A stretch of DNA of 64,000 nucleotides from Candida dubliniensis CD36 (lineage: Eukaryota > Ascomycota > Pichiomycetes > Serinales > Debaryomycetaceae). This document shows positions 50,934-60,206 of the stretch, one piece after another. Under the pieces are notes generated by a model. It worked only from the letters and a program-made list of their open reading frames with translations, made no database searches and was not told where the DNA came from. The stretch is from positions 1,488,001-1,552,000 of the forward strand of contig NC_012860.1 of assembly GCF_000026945.1 (NCBI RefSeq). Reading direction: 5' to 3'. The translations under genes were made by a program, and so were the position numbers. Positions within the stretch are counted from its first letter, which is position 1. Every line of letters begins with the position of its first letter.

Positions 50934-53069
50934 TCAACTCTCTATATAATCATCCAAATTGGGATAATCTATTTCAAAAATAACTTCTCCATCATTATTC
51001 CCGTCTTCAACAAACTTACTCCAACTTTGTAGAAATTTATTACCACTTTGATTCATCAATTCTAAATCTCCGACAACACAAAGTTGCCGCTTTGGCCTTG
51101 TCATAGCAACATTTAATCTTCTTTGTTCACTTAAAAATCCAATTTCTCGTGAGTCATTCGACCTAACTAATGTCAATATAATCACTTCTTTTTCCCTTCC
51201 TTGGAAACCATCCACCGTACTTATTTCAATTTGACCGTCCTTATCACCATTTGCACCATCACCCAAACCCATTTGTTTCTTTAGATTTTGAACTTGTGCC
51301 GAATAAGGAGCAATAACACCAATATCTTGCGGCCGAACTCCACAAGATAATAGCTTCTTGATATGTCCTTTGACAACTAGTAATTCCATGTCATTGTACT
51401 TGGAATCCCCATCTACCGATTCACTGATCTGTTCAGGAAATTCACCCCCCTCTGTATCATACCATATACATTTCGTCATTGTATCATCGTTTATTTCAAC
51501 CCCTGGTAAATCAACTAAACTAATGTCCCGCACAGAATCATCACACTTCAATTGATTATCATACAATTGCATACTGGGGAACTGCATTATACTTTTATTC
51601 ATTCTATATTGGACATCCAATAATTTTTTGTATTGATCACCTTGACAATGTTTCACTAGTCTATCAAATAATGTAGTTGCTAATATTGATGCAGAGGACG
51701 ATGAGTTACTCTTTTGCTTTTTTATAGTTGGTGGTAACTGCATATTGTCACCAGCTATAACTAATCGCTTGAATCTATTACTCAATAGTAATGGTATCCA
51801 ACATTGCGGTTCTAAGGATTGTGATACTTCATCGATAATAATCGTATCAAATACCATACCGCTGCTATCATTGTTACCCACACTGTTTTTCAATTCAAAT
51901 GATCCAGATCCATGTAAAGTAGCAACAACAACCTGTGCTTGTACCAACAATTCATTGACGATTTTCCTTTCTCGTTGTCTTAATTCCTTTTTCAACAATT
52001 TCAACTCTGAATATAATGCTTTACGTTCGCCATATTTTTTACATTTTTTAATTTTGGTCAACACCGATTGAATTTCACTTGATATGTCATTAATAATTTC
52101 TCGCCCATAAGTTTTTGATAAGATTTCTAATGAATGCTGTAAATTTTTCACCAATAATCGTGCCGGGTGTCCGATTCTTATTAATTTCATTGGTTCATAT
52201 TTATTTCCAAGTCGTTCTAAAATAGTATCGACAGAAATGTTTGACGGACCACAAACTAAGACTTTTTCTCCTTTTGATGTTAATTGTTGAATTAATTCAA
52301 TCAAAGTATATGTTTTTCCCGTTCCTGGTGGTCCATGAATAATAGTTATATTAGAATCATTAATTGCAAATTCAATGGCTTGTCGTTGTGATGCATTCAA
52401 TTGGTCATTGAAAAAATTGTTCTCGCCATGGTTGTTATTGCTTGTTCCATTAGATTTCGATTTCGGTATATACTGACTTTCACCTAACAAAATCTTGTGA
52501 ATATCATTTTTATCACTCTCCTTCATATCAAGAACTTTATCCATGGTAGAGATCATTCGTTTATACGTGATCGAATTGGTTAATTTGACCAACCACATTC
52601 TTGCCAGATCATTAGTATTATTGTAATACTGTAGAATTTTCGAATCATCAGTTGATTCATCGACAGATATCGATATTGTTTGGGTGGAAACTTTTATTAC
52701 AACTGCCTCAATGCCAACATCAGACTGATTTTGGGCTTGGGATTCTTCCTTGTGATTTTTTAATGGCTTCTTCTTTTCCAACTTCTGGTTTGATGCAGAT
52801 GATGTCATTTTAGCCAATTTTACTATATCCCCAGTACGTAATGTCGAAGTGTTGATTTCTCCATCAGAAAATGCTGGGTCTAGTTGTAGTTCCAATATAG
52901 TTTTCCCACCTAATCCTGTTCTAACATTGACAATTTGTAAATTGATTATCCCCAATCCAAGTTGTGCTAGTTTTTTGGGAGGGTAATTATTGATATAAGA
53001 CGTAGTCAATGCAATGTCTTCTTTTTGTTCGTTCAATATTGCATCTTTAAATTGGTCAAATAATTTCAT
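50934..53069 (-). CDS. HCS1: Hcs1-type DNA helicase A (SF1B, IGHMBP2-like)
   Basis: A 711 aa (from the ATG at 53069, MKLFDQFKDAI) superfamily-1 helicase of the Upf1/IGHMBP2 group. In yeast, Hcs1 is DNA helicase A, a 5'-3' helicase that copurifies with DNA polymerase alpha. Motifs are complete: I HGPPGTGKTYTL, II IIDEVSQSLEPQ, III GDNMQLPPT, IV VQYRMNKSIMQFPS, V VDGFQGREKEVIIL, VI RRLNVAMTRPKRQL. Motif II reads DEVSQ where IGHMBP2 has DECAQ, within family variation. The N-terminal IGHMBP2-type OB/1B region (GLGGKTILELQLD, LRTGDIVKL) is present. The frame extends 39 codons upstream to another ATG (53186), but the start at 53069 matches the family; a splice site just upstream suggests a 5' intron (see findings). 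Confidence 0.92.
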   Translation of the reverse strand: MKLFDQFKDAILNEQKEDIALTTSYINNYPPKKLAQLGLGIINLQIVNVRTGLGGKTILELQLDPAFSDGEINTSTLRTGDIVKLAKMTSSASNQKLEKKKPLKNHKEESQAQNQSDVGIEAVVIKVSTQTISISVDESTDDSKILQYYNNTNDLARMWLVKLTNSITYKRMISTMDKVLDMKESDKNDIHKILLGESQYIPKSKSNGTSNNNHGENNFFNDQLNASQRQAIEFAINDSNITIIHGPPGTGKTYTLIELIQQLTSKGEKVLVCGPSNISVDTILERLGNKYEPMKLIRIGHPARLLVKNLQHSLEILSKTYGREIINDISSEIQSVLTKIKKCKKYGERKALYSELKLLKKELRQRERKIVNELLVQAQVVVATLHGSGSFELKNSVGNNDSSGMVFDTIIIDEVSQSLEPQCWIPLLLSNRFKRLVIAGDNMQLPPTIKKQKSNSSSSASILATTLFDRLVKHCQGDQYKKLLDVQYRMNKSIMQFPSMQLYDNQLKCDDSVRDISLVDLPGVEINDDTMTKCIWYDTEGGEFPEQISESVDGDSKYNDMELLVVKGHIKKLLSCGVRPQDIGVIAPYSAQVQNLKKQMGLGDGANGDKDGQIEISTVDGFQGREKEVIILTLVRSNDSREIGFLSEQRRLNVAMTRPKRQLCVVGDLELMNQSGNKFLQSWSKFVEDGNNDGEVIFEIDYPNLDDYIES

Positions 53070-53969
53070 GATTGGTGTATCCAATGGTAATAAACCTATG
53101 TGCGTTCCAGTTAGTATGTCTGCTCTGGGTTCCCAAAAGAAGAGGTTTAAAAAAAAAAGACCATTCATTTGATTTGTATGAATCATGTTTCTTGAATCAT
53201 TTAAAGGATTATTACAAATGATTCATGCATCTGAGATTCAATGTTAAGTAAATTGCAAAACAAATCATTTAATCTGCTCTCGTTTTTTTTCTTTTTCTGG
53301 ACGAATAATTAACATTGATTTTGATATTTGATCATCCTGATTGACATTCATTCATGGGTGATAATACTTGTTTCCGTAACTTGATCGGACAACTAGCCGT
53401 AACAATGCATTTAAAATGATATCAAATGATTAATGATCACAGCTCTTTGGAATTGGGGGGTATTAGGAAGAATTACGTACCTTCCAAACTCTTGGATCTT
53501 GGTGTTTGTTTCTAGCAGATAATAGTTGGTTTGTTGGGGATGATGCAAGAAAAAAAAAAAACAGGTGGTGAAAAAAAAATGTTTACGATCTGGTTCCAAC
53601 TCTAGCCCCAGTTTGGTCTTGAATCTATGCAAAAGCAAATGATTGACATACACCAAAAATCCTTCAGTACTTTGCCGCTATTTCTCTTTACATACACATT
53701 AGTCAAATGTTATGTTCTACAATAAAAATAAAGTGTATATAAATATCATAAATGATAACGCACATTAGTATAATTAATGTTGCAAGTAGTAAATCAATTA
53801 ATGTGCAATATCTAATACATATACACTGCAACTGAAACAAAACAGATTAGTGTTCATCAAACACTATTAGTTCCAAATAAGGAATGCTTTACAAAAACTA
53901 ACCAATACCAAACAATTCACAACCATAGTTTTTCAATATCTCTCTTCTTTCTCCATTTTTCCAAAAATT
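53070..53969. other. HCS1 upstream region, possible 5' intron
   Basis: About 900 bases. The minus strand carries a TACTAAC branch heptamer (53110-53116) and a CACATAG acceptor (ending 53096), with GTATGT donors at 53646-53651 and 53690-53695, so the HCS1 transcript probably has a 5' intron here. Otherwise no gene. Confidence 0.5.
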
Positions 53970-54509
53970 TTATTCAGATGATTTTTGCTTAAAGTCGTCC
54001 AAGTCTCTACCAGTTTGTTCTTTCATAAACTTATTAGCTTCCTTATTAACGTAATCAAATATCAAATTATTCTGTTTAAAATATCCACTCCATTTTAAAA
54101 TTGAAACAATTTTATCATAACAAGATTCTCCAAATGATAAATAATTACCAAACCAACGACGAAAATCAATCAGCAGAAAATGGGATGTATCAAATTGTAG
54201 TCCAGTATTTCTATGGATCCCTGCCAATATCACTGAAATCAATACCAAGTCAATTGCATAATGAGTTAATTTACCTACCTTTCAAAAAAAAACAACATCA
54301 ATTTGAAAATTGATATAATGTTAGTCATTTAAATTCTTTTCACCAAGACTATGGCAGAATAAAGATTTTGTAACAAATGTGGTTATAACATGTTTAAGTT
54401 CTTGCCTTGTTCGTTTGTTTCCCGTTTAGGGTAATTCGTTTTTTGTATGGTATCTCTCTATTCTATTCTGCACATAAAGACTTGCACTAATCAGTCAACA
54501 TACACTCAT
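53970..54509 (-). CDS. Mitofissin (Atg44/DUF1748) homologue with two-codon first exon
   Basis: Small membrane-active mitochondrial protein of the DUF1748/mitofissin family; in yeasts Atg44 sits in the intermembrane space and drives mitochondrial fission for mitophagy. Spliced from two exons on the minus strand: 54504-54509 (codons ATG AGT) and 53970-54278, giving 104 aa. The 225-base intron (54279-54503) has donor GTATGT, a branch-like GACTAAC and an AAAG acceptor after a T-run. The result starts MSVGKLTHYAIDLVLIS and shows the family core VLISVILAGIHRNTGL followed by the LSFGE/YF block (GNYLSFGESCYDKIV). The C-terminal ~30 residues are a charged tail not found in shorter homologues. Residues 37-38 are CTG CTG, serine in this clade. 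Without splicing, the ORF lacks any upstream ATG. The family assignment rests on motif recognition; the micro-exon is inference. Confidence 0.72.
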
Positions 54510-56110
54510 AATATAATTCTGCTTTATTGAGAAATGCCCGTCTTTTTTTTGTGGCTGTTGCAACAACAATTATAATGATAATGCCGTGTAAGTTGTAGAA
54601 AAGCTTTGATTCATGGATTCTAGGGGTTAAAATGGGTTTTGTTTTTCTTTTTTTTTTTGACACATTTACACGCATTGTGAAAAACCAATTTCAAGTCTTC
54701 CCCAATCATGTGATCGAGATCATAAGGACTGGAATGAAGCCCTTTCTAACTTAATATGCAAACAATATTGTAGTTTGGGGGGGGTTGTTTTATGAAAAGT
54801 AGATTGGCCGTCATTGGTTGTTGGTAAGAACTCAATATCAGCACTTTATATGATACTCTGTTTGATTTAGAATTGTGATTTTATTTGCAAAAATTTAGAC
54901 GTAACTTTCTATTCAATATTAGGAAAAACTACCAAGAAAAGCCATCAGGGTACGATACCCCAAAAAATTTATTCGACCTTGTAAATATTCACGATAGTAT
55001 AATTAAATTCATTAATCCTGTCAAAAGTTGATATGTATTATGCTGTCACGTCACATATTTCTTAATTACACGCATCTCACAGAATTAAAATCTATAAGAA
55101 TCAGTTTGCCATTCTTCATGCTTTGCAAAATGTTTCGATTGAAAGGCTTACAATGCATTTAGCATGTTCAAAGGATTTCAAATGTTCATATATTCTTGCA
55201 TATTTCAATCATTCTATAAATTAATTAAATACTAACCATTAATATCTTTAATCCAAAAATGGGATATAAAGTAATATAATATATAATCAATAATGAAAGT
55301 CCAAGTTGAAAAAAAAAAAAAAAAAAAAAAAGAAAAAAAAAGCACAGAAAGATTTTTATAATTTTTTTTATAATTTTTTTATATTTTTTTTAATTTTTTT
55401 TGGGTTTTTTTATTAGTTTTTTTTTAATCATGTTTTTGGTAACAGAAATATAAAAGCTCTTTGTAAAGACGAATGATAAGGATGATATTACTCATTTTAA
55501 AACTTCAACTGTTGAGAAACACAATTCCTCTTCCCATGATCAAAACAGGTAATATCAATTCAAAAAATGTAAATAAAGTTCGTCCTTTTCTCATTGGTTT
55601 ATTTAAATAATAAAATTTCAAAAGCTTTATCAATGATCATTATCTCTTCTTCTAAAAACAACCTACCTTCTATCTTCAACCTCCAAGCAAATTCGAAAAA
55701 AAAAAAACAAAATGTATATATATAGCAAGCAAACAATAACAATAATAATACCATTCACCCCCATTGCTCATTGTTGAATAGCAGCTTCGAATAAAACTTT
55801 CATCTAATTTGGAATAAGTAAAAATAGTAATAATAATAGTAATAAAGCAACTCTATACGTTTTTGAAGTACATGAGTGACATCTTCAGCAAACTGTATAA
55901 ACTAAAACAAAAAAAAATATCGAAGCCAACAACAATGAAAAATAATGATTTCAACTATGGTACAATAGAATACAAGAACAAATGAGAAATTGACTCTTCA
56001 ACAACAGCAAAAAGGGGTAACATAATGAATAGAAAAGTAAAAGTAACAATAATAAAAAAAAAGTAGGATAATTATCATAAATCATTAAGTAAAGTATTGT
56101 TCTACCTGTA
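54510..56110. other. Long AT-rich intergenic region
   Basis: 1.6 kb between the mitofissin gene's first exon and the DHH1 3' end. It is very AT-rich, with an A run at about 55309-55331 followed by a striking block of poly-T runs interrupted by single A or AT steps (about 55351-55430). No gene seen. Confidence 0.6.
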
Positions 56111-57742
56111 CTAATATTGTTGAGCAGGATTTTGTGCTTGGGCACGTTGTTGTTGAGCTTGTGGGGGTTGTGGAGGTTGACCTGGGTAACCAGCAAATTG
56201 GGGAGGATATTGTGGATAAGGAGGGTATCCATTGAATTGTTGTGGGGGAATAACTCCTGGTTGGTGGAATTGCTGTGGATAAGGTGGAAACTGACCATTT
56301 GGATGTTGAGCAAATTGATGTTGTGGATTTGGTTGTTGTTGAGGAGGCGAGGCTGATTGTTGTTGCTGCTGTTGCTGTTGTGGAGGAGGGGGTTGCTGCT
56401 GACTCGATGGACCCAGTTTTTCATCACTCACTGGTTGGCCTTTATACTGATATCCTTTATTATGGACAGTTTCATTACCTTTTGGTAATTCATCAATTCT
56501 AAAGGGTCTTGGAACAGCATCGGCATTTTCTGCAACATATAAAGATTTATCAATAGTGGCAGGAATTGGTTTGATTTCAGTGCCCAACTCTTGCTCAATT
56601 TTATACAATGAATATCGATCATTCCAACTCATTAAATTGATTGCCAAACCTAAATGACCGAATCTACCGGAACGACCTATTCTGTGCAAATAAGTTTCCG
56701 CCGTTTTTGGGAAATCAAAATTAATAACAACATTGACAGCTTGGATGTCAATACCTCTGGTCAACAAATCCGAACAGACCAAATTTCTAACTTTACCTTG
56801 TCTGAACTCATGGAACACTTTATTTCTTGCTTGCTGAGGCATTTTTGCGTGAGAGTAGTAACATGAATACCCCAACTCAGTAATCTTTTTGGCTAACAAT
56901 TCAACCCTGTTGGTCGAATTACAGAAAATAATCGATTGATTAATTTGCAATTTGCTGAATAAAGTGTTTAAACAATGTAATTTTTGCTTCTCCTCAACAA
57001 ATGCATAAAATTGGGAAATACCCTTCAAGGTTAACTCATCCATTAAGTTGATCTCATAAGGTTTGGTCAAATGTTTATCCATAAATGACTTTACAGCAAG
57101 AGGGAAAGTTGCTGAAAACAACAATGCTTGTCTGTTAGGAGGGAAAAATTCTAAAATTTGCTCAATAATACCCTTGAACTCTCTTGATAACATCTTGTCA
57201 GCCTCATCCATCACAAAAAGTGGACATTCCGATAAATCAACGACTTTTCTTGCTGCCAAATCTAATACTCTACCAGGAGTACCAACTAATATATGAACAG
57301 GATCATGCAATCTAACAATATCATCACGTAATGAAGTACCACCGGTGGTGACCATACATTGGGTGCCTACATGTTTACCCAATGTTCTAACAACCTGGGA
57401 CGTCTGTAACGCCAACTCTCTAGTTGGCACCAATATTAAAGCCTGCACTTTATTTAATTTAGGCTTCACCAATTGTAAACAAGGAATAATGAATGAAGCA
57501 GTCTTACCGGTACCATTCTTAGCTCTGGCAAGTATATCTCTACCAGCTAATGCCATAGGAATAGATTCTTCTTGAATAGGTGAAGGTTTCTCAAAACCTG
57601 CCTCAAATATTCCCATTAGCAATTCTCGCTTCAAATTGAAATCCTCAAACGATTTGCCTTTTGTATTTAACACATCTTCAGTTTGGGGCCTAGTGTCCTT
57701 TGGAGGAAGATTTAAATTTTGTTTCCAATTAGTATCCGTCAT
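56111..57742 (-). CDS. DHH1: DEAD-box RNA helicase Dhh1
   Basis: A 543 aa DDX6-family helicase acting in mRNA decapping, translational repression and P-body assembly. From [14 protein letters not shown] (ATG at 57742) the helicase core is nearly invariant: Q motif [14 protein letters not shown], motif I AKNGTGKT (about residues 74-81), Ia [14 protein letters not shown] (179-182), III SAT (210-212), [12 protein letters not shown] and [10 protein letters not shown]. The C-terminal ~110 residues are Gln/Pro-rich with repeats of QPPQ, typical of Candida Dhh1 and favouring phase separation. The reading frame continues 30 codons upstream to a hydrophobic stretch starting at 57832, but the DDX6 N terminus marks 57742 as the start. 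Dhh1 in C. albicans is required for filamentation (established knowledge). Confidence 0.97.
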   Translation of the reverse strand: MTDTNWKQNLNLPPKDTRPQTEDVLNTKGKSFEDFNLKRELLMGIFEAGFEKPSPIQEESIPMALAGRDILARAKNGTGKTASFIIPCLQLVKPKLNKVQALILVPTRELALQTSQVVRTLGKHVGTQCMVTTGGTSLRDDIVRLHDPVHILVGTPGRVLDLAARKVVDLSECPLFVMDEADKMLSREFKGIIEQILEFFPPNRQALLFSATFPLAVKSFMDKHLTKPYEINLMDELTLKGISQFYAFVEEKQKLHCLNTLFSKLQINQSIIFCNSTNRVELLAKKITELGYSCYYSHAKMPQQARNKVFHEFRQGKVRNLVCSDLLTRGIDIQAVNVVINFDFPKTAETYLHRIGRSGRFGHLGLAINLMSWNDRYSLYKIEQELGTEIKPIPATIDKSLYVAENADAVPRPFRIDELPKGNETVHNKGYQYKGQPVSDEKLGPSSQQQPPPPQQQQQQQQSASPPQQQPNPQHQFAQHPNGQFPPYPQQFHQPGVIPPQQFNGYPPYPQYPPQFAGYPGQPPQPPQAQQQRAQAQNPAQQY

Positions 57743-59425
57743 ATTGTTATTTGTGAAAATAGTATTTGATATATATGTGTGTATATGGTCGAATGTAAAT
57801 AAGACAAACCAAATAAAAATTAAAGTCAACAAATTCTAACTAAAGCCAGACTTGTAGATTTGGATTAACACTTGAATGAAATAGATATTCAAATTTGAAT
57901 TTTTGTTGTTGTAAAAGAAAAAAACAAAAAAAAATAGCCTATGGTGATGGTTCTTTATTTCTGTTTTATTTTAGATATAAATGTGATTTAGTCGTTCTGT
58001 TTTCGTTTGATACAATAATCAAATAGATAAGAATACAATTGATGATAATATAGAGATAAACTGATGGTTAAATATCGTTGTAAAATGAAAATGGAAAAAA
58101 AAAAGTATTATAGAGAAATTGTTGTTGGAAAAGAGTCAGAGAAAAAAATTTTTGTTGAACCAAAATTGAGTTGTTCGAAGTTTAGGAAAGGGAGGGAGAG
58201 AGAGAAAATGTGTGTGTGTGTGTGTGTGTGCGTGAGTAAGGAGTAGTAGTAGTAGTAGAAAGATTGAGGAGGTGGGTGGGTGGCGGGAAATAATTGGACA
58301 TTGCGAAACGAGTGGCCAAAATCAACTGAACTGAACTATCAGGGAGTGCGAAGGAGAAATTTTCTCATTTCTTTCTCTGGTCGTGGCTTAAAGGTCAAAT
58401 TTGAACGTTGAGCAATAACAATAAACTACTCAATTGGGCTAATTGATATATCTGGCACGACCATACTTTAAATCTTTAATTCAACAGTTCCACAGTTGGT
58501 ATTGAATGGGGGGAAACCAAGTTAAATGAATAGACTTAGTAAAAATTTATGAATAAATCTTACTCTTGTCATCAATTACCTATCTATATGGGTTTTCATT
58601 TTTTCTAACCCCAACAAATGTTGGATCAAATTGTTTGAAAACCATAATACACATATAAATTAGTTTTCGTTGTTCCAAGTGTGACCGTCAATCGTAGTAT
58701 TCCCCAAAAACTACCTTGAATTTTGACATGACTAAATTTATGACCTCCTATATTGTCATCATCACACATTCAACTCTTTTTCCAGAATCAAGTCTGTCCC
58801 CATGAGTATTCCTGATCCCATGTTGAGACCTGTTGGATAACAATCACATCAAAAGGGTATAGAAACAAAAAAAACTGATTCTCGTGAAACTATATTATAT
58901 TGAATATTTGCGGGTTATTGCTATTGCTGTTGCTGTTGCTGTGCAATGTTATGTTATTCTATCGTACCACCTAGTTGTTGCTAAGGGATTGGAAAATGGT
59001 TTGGTGTTCATACAAGAAAGTGAATTACATGCAGAATTTAGTTGTTACACAAAACCTTGACTGTACCATAGTTTTTTTGCGCAACAACAACAACAACAAA
59101 AGAAAAAAAAAACTGAGTGGTTTAAATTATTGGCGGGGGGAGCGCGAGAGAGAGAGAGGGAGAAATGCTGTTATATAGTGGCAGAAGTATTTGTTGTAGT
59201 TACAGTTGTAGGAGAATCATCTATTGATACTGTACGTTTATAACGATGAAACAATCCAACAACTTTGTTCTTGCTCTTTTTATTTTTTTTTATTCGTCTT
59301 CTTCTTCTTTTTGCTTTCTAAATTATTGATCTTTTTTTGCTTATTCCTTTGATTGTACCTACCGGCGTTTCAATCAGATTCCGAGCTTCATTTATTTCAT
59401 ACAATACCTAAAGCATTCATTTCTC
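57743..59425. other. Divergent promoter region DHH1 / 188 aa gene
   Basis: 1.7 kb between divergent genes. Contains an (TG)11 microsatellite at 58209-58230, GTA and GGTGG-type repeats just after it, a TTGCTG repeat near 58920-58940 and a GAGA repeat near 59145-59160. Nothing protein-like is seen. Confidence 0.6.
58209..58230. repeat. (TG)11 microsatellite
   Basis: Eleven TG dinucleotides upstream of DHH1, followed by a GTA triplet repeat near 58240-58258. Confidence 0.9.
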
Positions 59426-59992
59426 ATGTTTTCACACAGTGGTACTCAAACTCCTGTTTCTGCTTCCTATCAACAACAACTGCAACCTCACCAGCTACAA
59501 AATAAGGTACAGTTTCATGAACAATTGGATGAAACAATAACCTGGATCAATGATTGGTACTCACCAAACTTGATCAATAACAGTAATGTAAAAGAGATTA
59601 ATTATAGCAAGAGTGGACAATTTGTATCATATAGTGTTGACACCAACAAAACCCATCAAGGCCAATCTAATCGTGTATCCGCAATTAACAATTTTGAAGA
59701 GGAAAGCTCGACTCCAGCAATCAATGACTCTGTCAGATTAAAAGGTTGGCACAGGACAAATTTGAATCACAAACAGGGTGACAATAACGAAAACTCCAAT
59801 AACTTAAATCCAAACGATGTATTGGATTTAACTAAATGGAGGTATTTTAATGAATTTAACCAAAATGAAAATAATACAACCATTGCTACAAATACGGATG
59901 TTGGTGTTACCTCCGCTGACATCAAACAGGAGAGTCCAGCTTCTAAAGACTCTGCAGTTGAAAGGTTTGAAGGTACCATCAAACTACAATGA
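59426..59992 (+). CDS. Unidentified 188 aa hydrophilic protein
   Basis: A 188 aa ORF starting MFSHSGTQTPVSASYQQQ at the first ATG after a T-rich region. The sequence is hydrophilic, Asn/Gln/Ser-rich and mostly disordered, with a few aromatic patches that could be short binding motifs: LDETITWINDWYSPN (about residues 35-49), RLKGWHRTNL and LDLTKWRYFNEF. No signal peptide, membrane segment or known domain is recognised. The spaced Trp-containing helices suggest a small adaptor protein, but that is inference. The codon composition differs from the neighbouring intergenic DNA and the ORF is clean, which favours a real gene. Followed by REX1 in the convergent orientation. Confidence 0.6.
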   Translation: MFSHSGTQTPVSASYQQQLQPHQLQNKVQFHEQLDETITWINDWYSPNLINNSNVKEINYSKSGQFVSYSVDTNKTHQGQSNRVSAINNFEEESSTPAINDSVRLKGWHRTNLNHKQGDNNENSNNLNPNDVLDLTKWRYFNEFNQNENNTTIATNTDVGVTSADIKQESPASKDSAVERFEGTIKLQ

Positions 59993-60206
59993 TAACAAGG
60001 TGTGAGACCATAATTATTCCTAGTGGCTATTCTATTATGTATTTGCTATAATGGCTGTAATTCATACATTTATTGCTGGTGCTGTATTCTTACTGAAACG
60101 AAAAAGATGCTCATACCCACACGTGTTTTACTATTATTTTTGATGTTTTATTAAATAACTAAATCGTAACAATTATATATAAATCTATAGTAAACCCTTC
60201 TTTCCT

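Noticed and set aside
57743..57832. Extended DHH1 with an N-terminal hydrophobic segment
   Set aside because: DDX6 helicases have no membrane segment; the internal ATG fits the family start.
58822..58860. TGTTGGATAACA resembling a retrotransposon LTR start
   Set aside because: No matching LTR end or internal sequence within several hundred bases.
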